From IMG/VR virus record IMGVR_UViG_3300034092_002053, positions 1-38,153 of that record: a stretch of DNA of 38,153 bases, one strand, 5' to 3'. Under the pieces are notes generated by a model. The model was not told where the DNA came from, ran no database searches, and worked only from the letters and a program-made list of their open reading frames with translations. Positions 29,416 to 38,051 of this stretch are shown here, piece by piece (within the stretch, counting starts at the first letter, position 1; each line of letters starts with the position of its first letter). The DNA comes from a virus. The position numbers and the translations under genes are program-made.

Positions 29416-29732
29416 ATGCCTCGCCATCGCGGCGGTATCTGTTCGCGCTGGCGGGGCATCTGCACATGACGGTACGTGAGCTCTGCGAGCGGATGGACTC
29501 TCGCGAGCTCTCGGAGTGGATGGCGTATACGAGGTACTTCGTGGCGCTGCCCGACCCGTGGCTGCAGACGGGGCTACTGGCTGCGATCGCAACGGCACCG
29601 CACACCGACCCGAAAAAGGGCCCGCCGCCGACAGCATCCGACTACGTGCCGACGCTGACGCCGCCGCAGCATGAGGAGCAGGACCGGGCGGCAATCATGA
29701 AGCTCCGGGCAGAACTGGGGATTGTGGACTGA
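29065..29732 (+). CDS. Tail assembly chaperone, -1 frameshift product (G-T-like)
   Basis: A -1 shift at A-AAA-AAC joins the first frame to an open frame that continues to 29732, giving about 222 residues. The added segment runs KLNASPSRRYLFALAGHLHM, then TVRELCERMDSRELSEWMAY, TRYFVALPDPWLQTGLLAAI and ends ELGIVD. This C-terminal part has the pattern of the GpT/gp14 domain ('R.l....S.eL.eW.AY...Pfg') that binds the tape measure. It has no good independent start. Frameshift of this kind is a conserved feature of long-tailed phages. Confidence 0.85.
29406..29412 (+). promoter_or_regulatory. -1 ribosomal frameshift slippery heptamer A-AAA-AAC
   Basis: In the zero frame the codons are GCA-AAA-AAC-TGA, giving the efficient X-XXY-YYZ heptamer A-AAA-AAC directly before the stop. 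Downstream, GCCTCGCC (29418-29425) can pair with GGCGGGGC (29450-29457), an 8-bp stem starting 5 nt after the heptamer. An alternative smaller stem is CGCC/GGCG at 29422-29434. Confidence 0.88.
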
Positions 29733-32700
29733 TGGCGAACGTGCTCGGACTCGCGCTGAAGATTTCTGCGGATGCGTCGCAGCTCAAGCTGACGCCGGCC
29801 GAGCGTGCCATTCAGGCAATCGAGCGAGAGGCAAAGAAAGCAACTGCCGCATTCGACGCCTTCGCATCTTCAAGCGAGGCGGCTGCGGTTGCCCAGCGAG
29901 ATGCTGTGCAGTCGTTCTCAGACCTGTCGAAGCAGCTGCAGAGCAATCAGATATCAGCGGCGCAGTTTTCGCAAGAGTTCAGCAACTTAGGAGCTGCCGT
30001 AGAAGCCCAGGCAGACGCGTTTGCGCGTGCGGCTGAGATCACAGAGTCCGTAGTCACTCCAGCCGAGAAGTTTGCGAGAAGAGTGGCCGAGCTCGACGAG
30101 CAATTACAGGCAGGGAGAATCACCACCGAAACATACGGTCGCGCCGTCGCAGAGGTTCGCCGCGAGTACGGCGGGTTGGATGCAAATCTCTCAAGGGTCG
30201 AGGAGCGTGCCGGGAAGATTGCCAACATCTTCGGCAGAGTAGGTGATACGTTTCGGTCTGTATCTGGCGCTGCCGAGGGCGTCGGAAACGCTGTGCGTGC
30301 CATCTCTGAAGCCGGATCCGCTGTCGTTCAGTTTGGCTTTGATGTCGCGAAGGCGACCGCTGCATTCAAGGCATTTCAGTTCGCGACCCAGAACTACAGC
30401 GTTCCGCAAGGGCTGCTTGGGATAGTCCTAAACCTCGGAAAGTTCTTGACGATATTGAAGGTCGCAGAGGTTGCTGCTTCGCAGCTTGGCGTCGATATCA
30501 GCGGCGTTGCGGACGCGGCTACAAAAGCAAGCCTCGTCTTTGCCGGGTTCAAGGTCGGCGGATTGCTCGGGCTCGACAAAGCGCTCGCTCCAACGATAGC
30601 TACTCTTGGTACCGCGCTTCCTGCGGCTCTAGCAAGGGTTGGGGTTCCACTGGCTGCGAGTAACGCAGCAGGCGCAGCGCTCTCTGCAACATTTGTTCGT
30701 CTGCTCGGCTTTTCGATCCCGGGCTTCGGGCAACTTGCTGCGGCCGTCTACACGGGCGTGAAGGCGTTTTCGTCAGCCAGAGATCGCGCGTTTGATCTCG
30801 CAGAACAGTTGCGCGAAGGAACAGTTACAGCGGATCAACTCAATGAGCAGTTTGGCCCACGCATCACGGCAAACGTGGAATCGCTTGCTAGTGCTATCAC
30901 GCGAGTTGAAGAGGCGCAGTCAGGACTGAGCGGTGCCGCTCAATCGCTCTCAGATACGTTTGTCACGCCATTCCTTGGCGCATTCGCACGGCTGCAGGAC
31001 GGATACGCATCTCTCATCGACGGCATATCGCCGGTAGTCTCTGGCATCGCTGACGTGATTCGTCCATTCGCGGCGGCGTTCGAGCCAGTGTTTACTGCCG
31101 TAGGCAGCATTGTTGAATTCTTTGGGCGATTGGTTTCCTCAATCGGCAGTGTCGTGGGATCGCTACTGAGCTTTACGGGTGCGCTGGTTGGATTGCCGCT
31201 CAAGACTACTGCAGCGTCGCTTTCTGTGGTATCGGATGCGTTCAGTGTGCTTCTTGATGGCATCAATCTAGCAATCGACATAGCGTTGACGCCGCTACGC
31301 AGCGCGATGGGCGCACTTACTGATCTGGTGAATGCCGCCGGCGACTCTTATGCAGCATTTGTCGCGCCAGTGAATTTGGTCCAAGGCGCTCTTGCGTCTG
31401 TCGGAGCGCTTGTCGCAGATCAGCTGCTGCCTGCGTTCCGGTTCTTTTCGGAATCCGCCGATAGGGCATCCAGAATCGTAGTTGCAGCCTTTGAGAAGGT
31501 GCGTGAATTCTTCAAGGTCTTCACTGAAGTTTTCGTCGTCCTGATCGGCGAAAATGTGTCTGCGTTTCTTGAGTTCACCGGCATCGGAGACGTGGTTGTT
31601 GCTGTTGCGGACAGGATAGGACAGGCATTCAACTCCGCATGGGAACTCGTGCAAGGTGTCGCAGGCACTGTCGGAGGACTCATTGAGCGAGTTCTCGCAT
31701 TCGCGGAGGACTGGCTTGGAATCTCTAGGACGATTCAAGAGCCGGTCGTCGCCACGTTTGAGGTTGACACGGGCGACGCCATTGCGGAGCTCATCGCCGA
31801 GAACAAGGATCTCGGCAAGGTCATCGACGGCATCACGAAGAGCGTCAGCGATGCCATCAACAAGTCGGCTCAATTTGGTCAGGCCGGCTTCGATGCCGCG
31901 CTGCGGTATCAGCAGGGCATTGACGACCTCAAGGACAAACTCGCCCGCGGGTTCTTCAATGAGGAGCAGTTCCGCATTGAGGCAGAGAAGGCTCGTGTTG
32001 CCTTCCAGGGCGAGCTCGACCGCATCAGTCAAGACGCTCAACTGGACATTCAGATCAACGAGAACGCTGCACGTACGCTCGAAGGACTTCGGTCCCAGAT
32101 CAACGATGTCGTCGGCGACTCTGCCCGGCTAGGGCAAGCTGGATTTGATGCCGCTCTCCAATACCAGAGCGCCATCGAGCGACTCCAGAAGCAGTTCGAG
32201 CAAGGCGTCTTCAACGAGACGACGCTCGCCGCAGAGGCGAAGAAGGCTCGCGAGGAATACGACCTGCAGGTGAAGTCGATCGAGGCTGCTGTGGCTGCAC
32301 AACAGCAGCAGATCGACAACGACCGCAAGCGGATTGAGTCGCTGCTCCAGGTCAACGACGCCGCCTCGCGCATCACGGACGACATTGCCGCGGTCGATCG
32401 CGAGATTTCGCGCGTGCAGGAAGAGTTGGCGCGTGCCGAGGGCGAGTTGAATGTTGCGTCGGCAGAGGCCGCACGACGACGCATCGACGAACTTGAGCAA
32501 CTACAGTCCCGTCTAGCCGACGATCTCCAGGCAGCATCCCAAGGCTTTGAGCAGGGCTTCGACAAGGCATTCGCCGCGACCGGCGCGAACTTCGCCCGCC
32601 TCGCCGAGCAGGCTGCCCAGTTTGGCGAGGCGGGAAATGCCGCAGCGGCTCGCCTACAGGAAGGCATCGCCGCCGCCCAGGAGCAGGCTCGGGACGGCAT

Positions 32701-33406
32701 CCTCAACCGCGAGGCGTTCGAGGCCGAGGTTGCCCGCCGGCAGCAGCTGTTCGAGCAGGAGATCGAGCAGGTCAAGGCCGTCGCCGACGAGCGGAAGCGC
32801 GTCAACGACTTCGTCGATCAGCAGGGTCTGCTCGCCCGGTTCGGTGGCGACCAGCAGCGGCTGGCCGCGGCTCAGCGTGTCGCGGAGATCGAGCGAGAGA
32901 TCATCCGCGTGCAGGGCGAAGTGCAGGCCGCACGGGCCGCCGGCAACCAAGAGGCTGTCAACGCGGGCATCCAGCGGCTCGGGCTGCTCGATCAGGTTGG
33001 TGCCCGCGAGCGAGACATCGCGTCTGGCCGGCAGCAACTGGAGCAGCAGATCGCCCAGCAGCGTGACCAGTACCTCCAGCAGCTATCGCAGCAGCAGGAG
33101 CAGGCCCGGCAGCAGCAGGCCGCTTTCATTGCTGAGCAGCAGAAGGTCATCGAAGCCGAGCAGCAGCGGCAGGTCGCGCGTGTCCGCGAGCTCAACACGC
33201 TTGGCGCTGGCGTCATCGGCGGTGCCGACCTCCGCACGAGCGAGGGCGCGGCCCAGTTCCTCCAGCTTGCGGCCAGCCGTCAAGACCCCGCGCTCATCGA
33301 GGCCCGGCTACAGACTCGCCGCCTGCTGGAGATTCGCAACGGCGTACTTGAGCTCATTCGCTCGTTCGGTCTGCCGATCGTCCAGATCGGCGCAGGAGTC
33401 GGCTAA
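29732..33406 (+). CDS. Tape measure protein
   Basis: This 1224-residue protein is the longest in the window. N-terminal helices (LKISADASQLKLTPAERAIQ), long coiled coils and a hydrophobic central part (residues about 290-560, for example SIGSVVGSLLSFTGALVGLP) are typical of tape measures that set tail length and form a membrane channel. At about 0.15 nm per residue the tail would be near 180 nm. A related module occurs at residues 714, 799 and 963 (QFGQAGFDAALRYQ, RLGQAGFDAALQYQ, QFGEAGNAAAARLQ). The first half has less GC-rich codons than the second. It is coupled to the chaperone stop by TGATG. Confidence 0.88.
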   Translation: MANVLGLALKISADASQLKLTPAERAIQAIEREAKKATAAFDAFASSSEAAAVAQRDAVQSFSDLSKQLQSNQISAAQFSQEFSNLGAAVEAQADAFARAAEITESVVTPAEKFARRVAELDEQLQAGRITTETYGRAVAEVRREYGGLDANLSRVEERAGKIANIFGRVGDTFRSVSGAAEGVGNAVRAISEAGSAVVQFGFDVAKATAAFKAFQFATQNYSVPQGLLGIVLNLGKFLTILKVAEVAASQLGVDISGVADAATKASLVFAGFKVGGLLGLDKALAPTIATLGTALPAALARVGVPLAASNAAGAALSATFVRLLGFSIPGFGQLAAAVYTGVKAFSSARDRAFDLAEQLREGTVTADQLNEQFGPRITANVESLASAITRVEEAQSGLSGAAQSLSDTFVTPFLGAFARLQDGYASLIDGISPVVSGIADVIRPFAAAFEPVFTAVGSIVEFFGRLVSSIGSVVGSLLSFTGALVGLPLKTTAASLSVVSDAFSVLLDGINLAIDIALTPLRSAMGALTDLVNAAGDSYAAFVAPVNLVQGALASVGALVADQLLPAFRFFSESADRASRIVVAAFEKVREFFKVFTEVFVVLIGENVSAFLEFTGIGDVVVAVADRIGQAFNSAWELVQGVAGTVGGLIERVLAFAEDWLGISRTIQEPVVATFEVDTGDAIAELIAENKDLGKVIDGITKSVSDAINKSAQFGQAGFDAALRYQQGIDDLKDKLARGFFNEEQFRIEAEKARVAFQGELDRISQDAQLDIQINENAARTLEGLRSQINDVVGDSARLGQAGFDAALQYQSAIERLQKQFEQGVFNETTLAAEAKKAREEYDLQVKSIEAAVAAQQQQIDNDRKRIESLLQVNDAASRITDDIAAVDREISRVQEELARAEGELNVASAEAARRRIDELEQLQSRLADDLQAASQGFEQGFDKAFAATGANFARLAEQAAQFGEAGNAAAARLQEGIAAAQEQARDGILNREAFEAEVARRQQLFEQEIEQVKAVADERKRVNDFVDQQGLLARFGGDQQRLAAAQRVAEIEREIIRVQGEVQAARAAGNQEAVNAGIQRLGLLDQVGARERDIASGRQQLEQQIAQQRDQYLQQLSQQQEQARQQQAAFIAEQQKVIEAEQQRQVARVRELNTLGAGVIGGADLRTSEGAAQFLQLAASRQDPALIEARLQTRRLLEIRNGVLELIRSFGLPIVQIGAGVG

Positions 33407-34272
33407 TGGCTATCGTCTCATCGCGTGAGTTGTTTCGCGAGAACAAGTTTCGCTTCGGCGAGTCGCGCGACCTCACTCGACGCTTCGTAATCACGCACGA
33501 CGGGACGCAGCCGACCGGCAACGACCTTGTCGCCGAGCTCAACATCGACCTCGGCCACATTCACCCCGAGTACACGAACAACTACTGCATCGAGGTCGAG
33601 TACCGCGAGGGCTACGAGGACTCGCAGTATCACGGCGAGTTCATCGCGCGATACGGCACGACAGACCCGGACAATCTCAACCAGCCGACGCTACGTGCGC
33701 CGAAGTGGACGTTCACGACGCAGGGCAGCACGATCCCGGCGTTTCGCTACTTCGCAGGCGATGGCAACGCGACGCTGCTGCCGCTGACAAACAGCGCTTT
33801 TGATTTCTTCGAGGGGCTGACCGGCGATGAGGCACAGTGCAAAGTCACGATCCAGCAGAACGTCGCGACCTTCCCGAGTGCTCTGGCGATCGCGCTGACG
33901 AACTGCATCAACTCGACGGCGTGGATTGGTGGAGCCAAACACTGCTGGAAGTGCCAGGGCATCAGCGCAGAACTTAAGTTCGAAAACTGGGGCAACGCGC
34001 TGTACCGATTTTGGGACACGTCTGTCGAGTTGCTGTTTCGTCAGACAGGCTGGCCGCTGCAAATACCAGACGTGGGGTTCAACTTCATCTTGAATAGCCA
34101 GAAGCGTCGCGCGATGGTCTTCGATTTTGAAAACGCGGAATGGGTCGCGTCGCCCGGTCCTGTCGGGCTTGACGGAAACGGCGGACTGACGCTCGGTGCT
34201 CCGGCGATCCTCACGCGTCGCGTGCATCCCGAGGTGGATTTCAATTCTTACTTCGGGTCGCCTCCGGCGTGA
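33406..34272 (+). CDS. Tail protein downstream of the tape measure
   Basis: This is a 288-residue protein, beginning MAIVSSRELFRENKFRFGES. CIEVEYREGYEDSQYHGEFI, TLRAPKWTFTTQGSTIPAFR and GGAKHCWKCQGISAELKFEN follow. It is rich in Phe, Trp and Tyr and mainly beta. The place fits distal tail or baseplate proteins, but I recognise no family. Start overlaps the tape-measure stop (TAATG). A CxxC pair (HCWKCQ) may bind metal. Confidence 0.6.
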   Translation: MAIVSSRELFRENKFRFGESRDLTRRFVITHDGTQPTGNDLVAELNIDLGHIHPEYTNNYCIEVEYREGYEDSQYHGEFIARYGTTDPDNLNQPTLRAPKWTFTTQGSTIPAFRYFAGDGNATLLPLTNSAFDFFEGLTGDEAQCKVTIQQNVATFPSALAIALTNCINSTAWIGGAKHCWKCQGISAELKFENWGNALYRFWDTSVELLFRQTGWPLQIPDVGFNFILNSQKRRAMVFDFENAEWVASPGPVGLDGNGGLTLGAPAILTRRVHPEVDFNSYFGSPPA

Positions 34273-34275
34273 CGC

Positions 34276-34728
34276 ATGGCTAATCCAGTCCTGTTTGACA
34301 TTGCGTCAGCGACGCGTATTGCCAACGCGGTGCGGAAGGTCGAGATCGGCGACCGCAGCGAGAGGCCGCTGACGTTTGACCAGATCGTGCCGCAGCAGCA
34401 GCGGAAGACGTTTCGCATCGCCACGTTCACCGGCGCGTGGGCGATCAACGCCACGAAGACGGTCACGTTCAAGTATCAGACGAACACGCCGAATACGGCG
34501 GTCGTGACGAATCTGTTTTTCCCGGTGCCCGCGCCGGCCGGTGCGACTGACTGTGCCATCGCGAAGGACGGCACGGCTTGGTTCCTCATTGATGTGCCGC
34601 TTCAGACCGTCAGCGTCATAACAGGAGTCAGCCTGACCACGGCAGGCCTCCAGTTCACTCGGTCGAGCATCTCTGTACAGGCGTCTGCCACGCTTACGAT
34701 CACGACCATCGGAACTACGGCGTGCTGA
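34276..34728 (+). CDS. Tail-region structural protein
   Basis: This 150-residue Thr-rich beta protein has NPVLFDIASATRIANAVRKV at its start. Further on are RKTFRIATFTGAWAINATKT, VTFKYQTNTPNTAVVTNLFF and SISVQASATLTITTIGTTAC. The first part resembles N-terminal segments of phage tail proteins ('v.f..tar.i..~vr~vE'). It lies 3 bp after the previous gene. No specific role can be assigned. Confidence 0.5.
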   Translation: MANPVLFDIASATRIANAVRKVEIGDRSERPLTFDQIVPQQQRKTFRIATFTGAWAINATKTVTFKYQTNTPNTAVVTNLFFPVPAPAGATDCAIAKDGTAWFLIDVPLQTVSVITGVSLTTAGLQFTRSSISVQASATLTITTIGTTAC

Positions 34729-34729
34729 T

Positions 34730-35353
34730 ATGACGTTAGTGACGAAGGCTGGGACGTTATTGGTCAAGGACGGGGCTCTGCAGCAAGGCTGCGAGTGCTG
34801 TGCGCCGACGTTCACCTGTGGGGCATGCACCGCAATACCGTCGTCGCTTACAGCTACTATATCAAGTGCGGGCGGATACATATCAGACATGGGCTGCGTG
34901 TTTGGCAGCTCAACTCTTCTTTTGAGCCGCCCTAATTTTTTCCAAAAAGCAGCACCGAGCGGCTGTTGGAATTCCCAGACTGGGGCATTCTGCGACGAAT
35001 CAATACGAACAGACCTGTGGACGAGCGGCGTCGATACAAGCGTAGGAGGTATTCTGTATAAGTCTTTCGGGCAGTGCATCGATGGCTTAGGCGCTAGAGT
35101 CAACCCCCAGATGTTCGTAGGGTGCGGAGTCGTTGCGGGACTCTTCATAAGATTTTCTTGCGGAAGGAACCCGTCGCAGCAGACTGGGTGTCCAACGGCA
35201 TACGATCAAATAGGGTCTAACTTCGGAGGGTCCTTTGATACACTTCAGATAAACCTAACAATCACGTCTTGTAGTCCTTTTCTGGCGACCGGCTCGCGGG
35301 TCACTAACGGCGTGACGCTTACGGCAAGCGTCTCTGGCAACCCTCTCCCATGA
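34730..35353 (+). CDS. Cysteine-rich hypothetical tail-region protein, low-GC segment
   Basis: This 207-residue protein has about 14 Cys (GCECCAPTFTCGACTAI near the start, later GCVFGSS, FCDES, FIRFSCGRN, TSCSPF). It is mainly beta with Gly/Ser/Thr. From about 34840 to 35280 the DNA is clearly more AT-rich than the surroundings (frequent ATA, AGA, TCA codons). The N-terminal CxCC...CxxC part could bind zinc or form disulfides. Possibly a virion surface protein subject to exchange. No family is recognised. Confidence 0.55.
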   Translation: MTLVTKAGTLLVKDGALQQGCECCAPTFTCGACTAIPSSLTATISSAGGYISDMGCVFGSSTLLLSRPNFFQKAAPSGCWNSQTGAFCDESIRTDLWTSGVDTSVGGILYKSFGQCIDGLGARVNPQMFVGCGVVAGLFIRFSCGRNPSQQTGCPTAYDQIGSNFGGSFDTLQINLTITSCSPFLATGSRVTNGVTLTASVSGNPLP

Positions 35354-35802
35354 CCCCCTGCAACCGCTTGCACTTGGAGGCCCGCTGTCGCGAGCGTGGC
35401 TACACGCTCGACGAGGTGATGCCGTGCGTCGTCGCGCAGGACGGCGATGAGTGGACGATTGACGTTGACCACCCGGCATACCCGCGGCATCCGAAGCCGG
35501 GCTTCGCGACATCGCAGCCGGCTGCATCGCCTACGCAGCCGACCTCCGGCCCTGGCACAGAGCTCTCCCGCCTCCTCAAGCGATTCGGCATCGAGCCGAC
35601 GCCAACCTGCCAGTGCCGCGCAAAAGCCGCCGAGATGGACGCCTGGGGACCGGACGAGTGCGAGCGGCCCGAACGCATCGACGAGGTGGTTGCCGTGATG
35701 CGAGCGGAGGCCGAGGCTCGTGGCCTCCCGTTCCTCGACGCCGCCGGCCGTCTGCTCGTGCGACGTGCTATCGCCAACGCCCGGCGTGCCGCCGCGAGTT
35801 GA
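35350..35802 (+). CDS. Conserved phage-type protein with Cys pair
   Basis: This is a 150-residue protein. HLEARCRERGYTLDEVMPCV and VAQDGDEWTIDVDHPAYPRH form an N-terminal part. A Pro/Ala/Ser linker follows, then a helical domain with GPGTELSRLLKRFGIEPTPT, CQCRAKAAEMDAWG and a long final helix. The CxC followed by 'ka..Md..G...C' recurs in phage tail-adjacent small proteins. Its start overlaps the previous stop as ATGA. Function is not known. Confidence 0.55.
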   Translation: MTPCNRLHLEARCRERGYTLDEVMPCVVAQDGDEWTIDVDHPAYPRHPKPGFATSQPAASPTQPTSGPGTELSRLLKRFGIEPTPTCQCRAKAAEMDAWGPDECERPERIDEVVAVMRAEAEARGLPFLDAAGRLLVRRAIANARRAAAS

Positions 35803-35835
35803 CACGTTATCCACCATGTCGGCGAGAGGGACGCC

Positions 35836-36123
35836 ATGCCGCCGACCGACCACCACGTCACGATTGACGGCAAGCGCTGGCTGTTGCGGTTCACCCGCCT
35901 CCAGGGCGGTGCCGACGGCTGGACGATCTACGACGAGGCCCAGCCGCGGATGCTCATCGACGACCGCCTAGCTGACGGGCAGCGACTCGAGACGGTGCTC
36001 CACGAGCTCGCCCATGCCGTGCTCGGCTCGTCGATCAGCGAGCAGGCCGTGACGGAGCTCGCCCGCGTCCAGCGTCGTGTGCTCTGGCAGGTGCTGAGGT
36101 ACAGGGAGGTGCCACGTGGGTAA
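35836..36123 (+). CDS. HExxH metalloprotease-like mini protein
   Basis: This 95-residue protein has TVLHELAHAVLG with zinc-binding His56-Glu57-x-x-His60. Glu69 or Glu74 downstream (SEQAVTELARV) could be the third ligand. The N-terminal half (VTIDGKRWLLRFTRL) is a beta strand pair. The motif resembles ImmA/SprT-like zinc peptidases, but the protein is much shorter than ImmA and family placement is tentative. It overlaps the next, HTH-like gene, which recalls peptidase-repressor pairs. Confidence 0.65.
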   Translation: MPPTDHHVTIDGKRWLLRFTRLQGGADGWTIYDEAQPRMLIDDRLADGQRLETVLHELAHAVLGSSISEQAVTELARVQRRVLWQVLRYREVPRG

Positions 36124-36379
36124 GTCCTCAAGGCCATCGCTCACAGATGACGTGTTGGGCCGCATCGTAGTGCGCAAGCCCAGCCTGTCGTGGTTCGACC
36201 GCCTGCCGCCTGATGTGCAGGCCGAAACACTTGAGATTCGCAAACAGTTCGCGAGCGGGGCTCTGTCGGTGTCTGGGGTCGTGCTCGCCCGTGCGATGGT
36301 CGATGCGTACACGTCTCGTGGTTACTCGATGTCCAGCCCACGACAGGTGCGAGAGTGGCTCAGCGGAAAAACACTCTGA
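36116..36379 (+). CDS. Small HTH-like protein
   Basis: This 87-residue protein, GKSSRPSLTDDVLGRIVVRK, then SWFDRLPPDVQAETLEIRKQ and YSMSSPRQVREWLSGKTL, has a helical pattern like small phage DNA-binding proteins ('w...lp.d....l..i......g......~la~~~...~~~i.~s...vr.WL'). The GTG start is in a GGGAGGTGCCACGTG context. It overlaps the HExxH gene upstream and the phosphoesterase downstream. A regulatory or packaging role cannot be decided. Confidence 0.5.
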   Translation: MGKSSRPSLTDDVLGRIVVRKPSLSWFDRLPPDVQAETLEIRKQFASGALSVSGVVLARAMVDAYTSRGYSMSSPRQVREWLSGKTL

Positions 36380-37431
36380 CCGACGCGGTCGTTGCCGCTG
36401 CGGCGACTGCCGAGCAACTGGCGACCGATGCCGAGCTCGCGCGGCTGCGTGCCGAGGTGGCGACGCTCCGCGGTCGATACACGGCGGCACTCGGCCAGAT
36501 CGACCGCGAGCGTGAACGTGCCGACGCCCTCGCCGGGCTCAAGGGCATCGAGGGTAAGCGGCCGGCGATCAAGGCGAGCAAGGGCAAGAGGCACCCGGCG
36601 ACGATGGTCGTGCTGCTCTCCGACATTCACTGCGAGGAGACGGTGCGGCCCGAGACCGTCAACGGGCTCAACGCCTTCGACCTCGACGTATGCGATGCTC
36701 GCATCAACGAGTTATCTGAGCGGTTCTTCACGCTGCTCGACCACGAGCGGCAACTGTGCCGCATCGACCGCGTGTGCGTCTGGCTCGGCGGCGATCTCAT
36801 CAGTGGCATGATCCACCCGGAGCTCGCCGAGGAGAACAGCCTGCATCCGCTGGCGGCACTGCGGTGGATCGGCGAGCGGCTGCGCGGATTCCTCGACGCC
36901 GTCGCGGACAACGCGAAAGAGGTGCTCGTCGTCACGTCGTGCGGCAACCACGGGCGGACGACCGAGAAACTCCGCACGAACGAGGCCGACACGTCCTACG
37001 AGCATCATCTCTACGTGACGATGGCGGCGGCTGAGCAACGGAAAAACGTCGCGTGGCAAATTGGCGAGGGGCACCTGAACTACGTCGATCTCGACGGGTT
37101 CGCGATCCGCTTCATGCACGGGCACGCCGTGCGATTCCAGGGCGGCATCGGCGGCATCCACGTGCCGCTCAACAAGGCGATCGCCGCGTGGGACTCGACG
37201 CGTCGTGCGGACCTCACGTGCCTCGGGCACTGGCACCAGTTCTCGTGGTCGCGATCTGGCCGCTACGTGACCAACGGGAGCGTGATTGGACCGTCCGCCT
37301 ACAGTGTGCGAATCAAAGCCAGCTACGAGCCACCTTGTCAGGCGGCGTTCGTCGTCGATCACCATCGGCGCGAGGTGACGCGGGCGTATCCGGTGTTTTG
37401 TGATCGAGACTTGAGGAGCAAGCATCAGTGA
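36355..37431 (+). CDS. Calcineurin-like metallophosphoesterase
   Basis: This 358-residue enzyme has all five motifs of the family: VVLLSDIHCEE (Asp90, His92), VWLGGDLISG (Asp147), TSCGNHGR (Asn198, His199), RFMHGHAV (His255), and LGHWHQF (His292, His294). It is expected to bind two metals and cleave phosphoester bonds. The N-terminal 80 residues form a helical, coiled-coil-like part (ELARLRAEVATLRGRYTAAL). Phage proteins of this type are suspected DNA-processing or nucleotide enzymes. GTG start lies inside the end of the previous gene. Confidence 0.85.
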   Translation: MAQRKNTLTDAVVAAAATAEQLATDAELARLRAEVATLRGRYTAALGQIDRERERADALAGLKGIEGKRPAIKASKGKRHPATMVVLLSDIHCEETVRPETVNGLNAFDLDVCDARINELSERFFTLLDHERQLCRIDRVCVWLGGDLISGMIHPELAEENSLHPLAALRWIGERLRGFLDAVADNAKEVLVVTSCGNHGRTTEKLRTNEADTSYEHHLYVTMAAAEQRKNVAWQIGEGHLNYVDLDGFAIRFMHGHAVRFQGGIGGIHVPLNKAIAAWDSTRRADLTCLGHWHQFSWSRSGRYVTNGSVIGPSAYSVRIKASYEPPCQAAFVVDHHRREVTRAYPVFCDRDLRSKHQ

Positions 37432-38051
37432 CGACTACAGCGACGCTCGAGGAATCCAACGCCGCGCTACGATCTGCAGTAGAGACGCGGCTCTCCGGCA
37501 AGACGACGGTCGAGATGAGCCCGATGGTGGCGAGCCTGCACGGGTGCAAGCCGGCGCTCGAAGCGGCGACGGCGGCGCTCAGTGGCGGATGCTGCGAGGG
37601 TGCGAAGCCTCGTTGCCACGAGGAATCGTCAACGTACTCAGAGTGGACGCCGCCCGACTACTCGCGACGAGAGGAGGCGGTTGCCGGGTTCAAGCGGCTT
37701 GTGGAGGACGCACGGCCCGCACGCGAGGCGAGGGCGGCACGGGCCAGCGTCCACCCGTCGAGCCAGGCGTTCTACGACGCGTGCGATTCGCTCAAGGCGA
37801 TGCACCGGGCGAAGAGTGCCGACTACGGCTCGGCTCACGATCCGCTGGCGAACATCCGCAACGGTGCCGAGTTTGTCGGCGTCGAGCCGTGGCGTGCCGC
37901 GATGGTGCGACTCAGTGACAAGGTCACGAGGCTCGCCACATACAACCGCACGGGCACGCTGCTACATGAGGGCGTTGACGACACGCTGCTCGACCTCGCC
38001 AGCTATGCCCTGCTGTGCCTCGTGCTGCACCGGGAGTCGCGGCGTGACTGA
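37428..38051 (+). CDS. Nmad1/DUF1599-like protein
   Basis: This 207-residue protein has a C-terminal domain (about 112-205) with MHRAKSADYGSAHDPLANIR, VGVEPWRAAMVRLSDKVTRL and VDDTLLDLASYALLCLVL. These motifs match the DUF1599/Nmad1 pattern seen in phage genes linked to nucleotide modification and in MazG-like pyrophosphatase folds. The N-terminal half is helical with a Cys-containing turn (GGCCEGAKPRC). GTG start overlaps the phosphoesterase stop as GTGA. Substrate is unknown. Confidence 0.7.
   Translation: MTTTATLEESNAALRSAVETRLSGKTTVEMSPMVASLHGCKPALEAATAALSGGCCEGAKPRCHEESSTYSEWTPPDYSRREEAVAGFKRLVEDARPAREARAARASVHPSSQAFYDACDSLKAMHRAKSADYGSAHDPLANIRNGAEFVGVEPWRAAMVRLSDKVTRLATYNRTGTLLHEGVDDTLLDLASYALLCLVLHRESRRD

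Noticed and set aside
35801-35835. A TTGACA box in the 33-bp gap before the HExxH gene as a sigma-70 promoter.
   Set aside because: No acceptable -10 hexamer lies 16-18 bp downstream, and the gap is too short to leave room for one plus a ribosome site.
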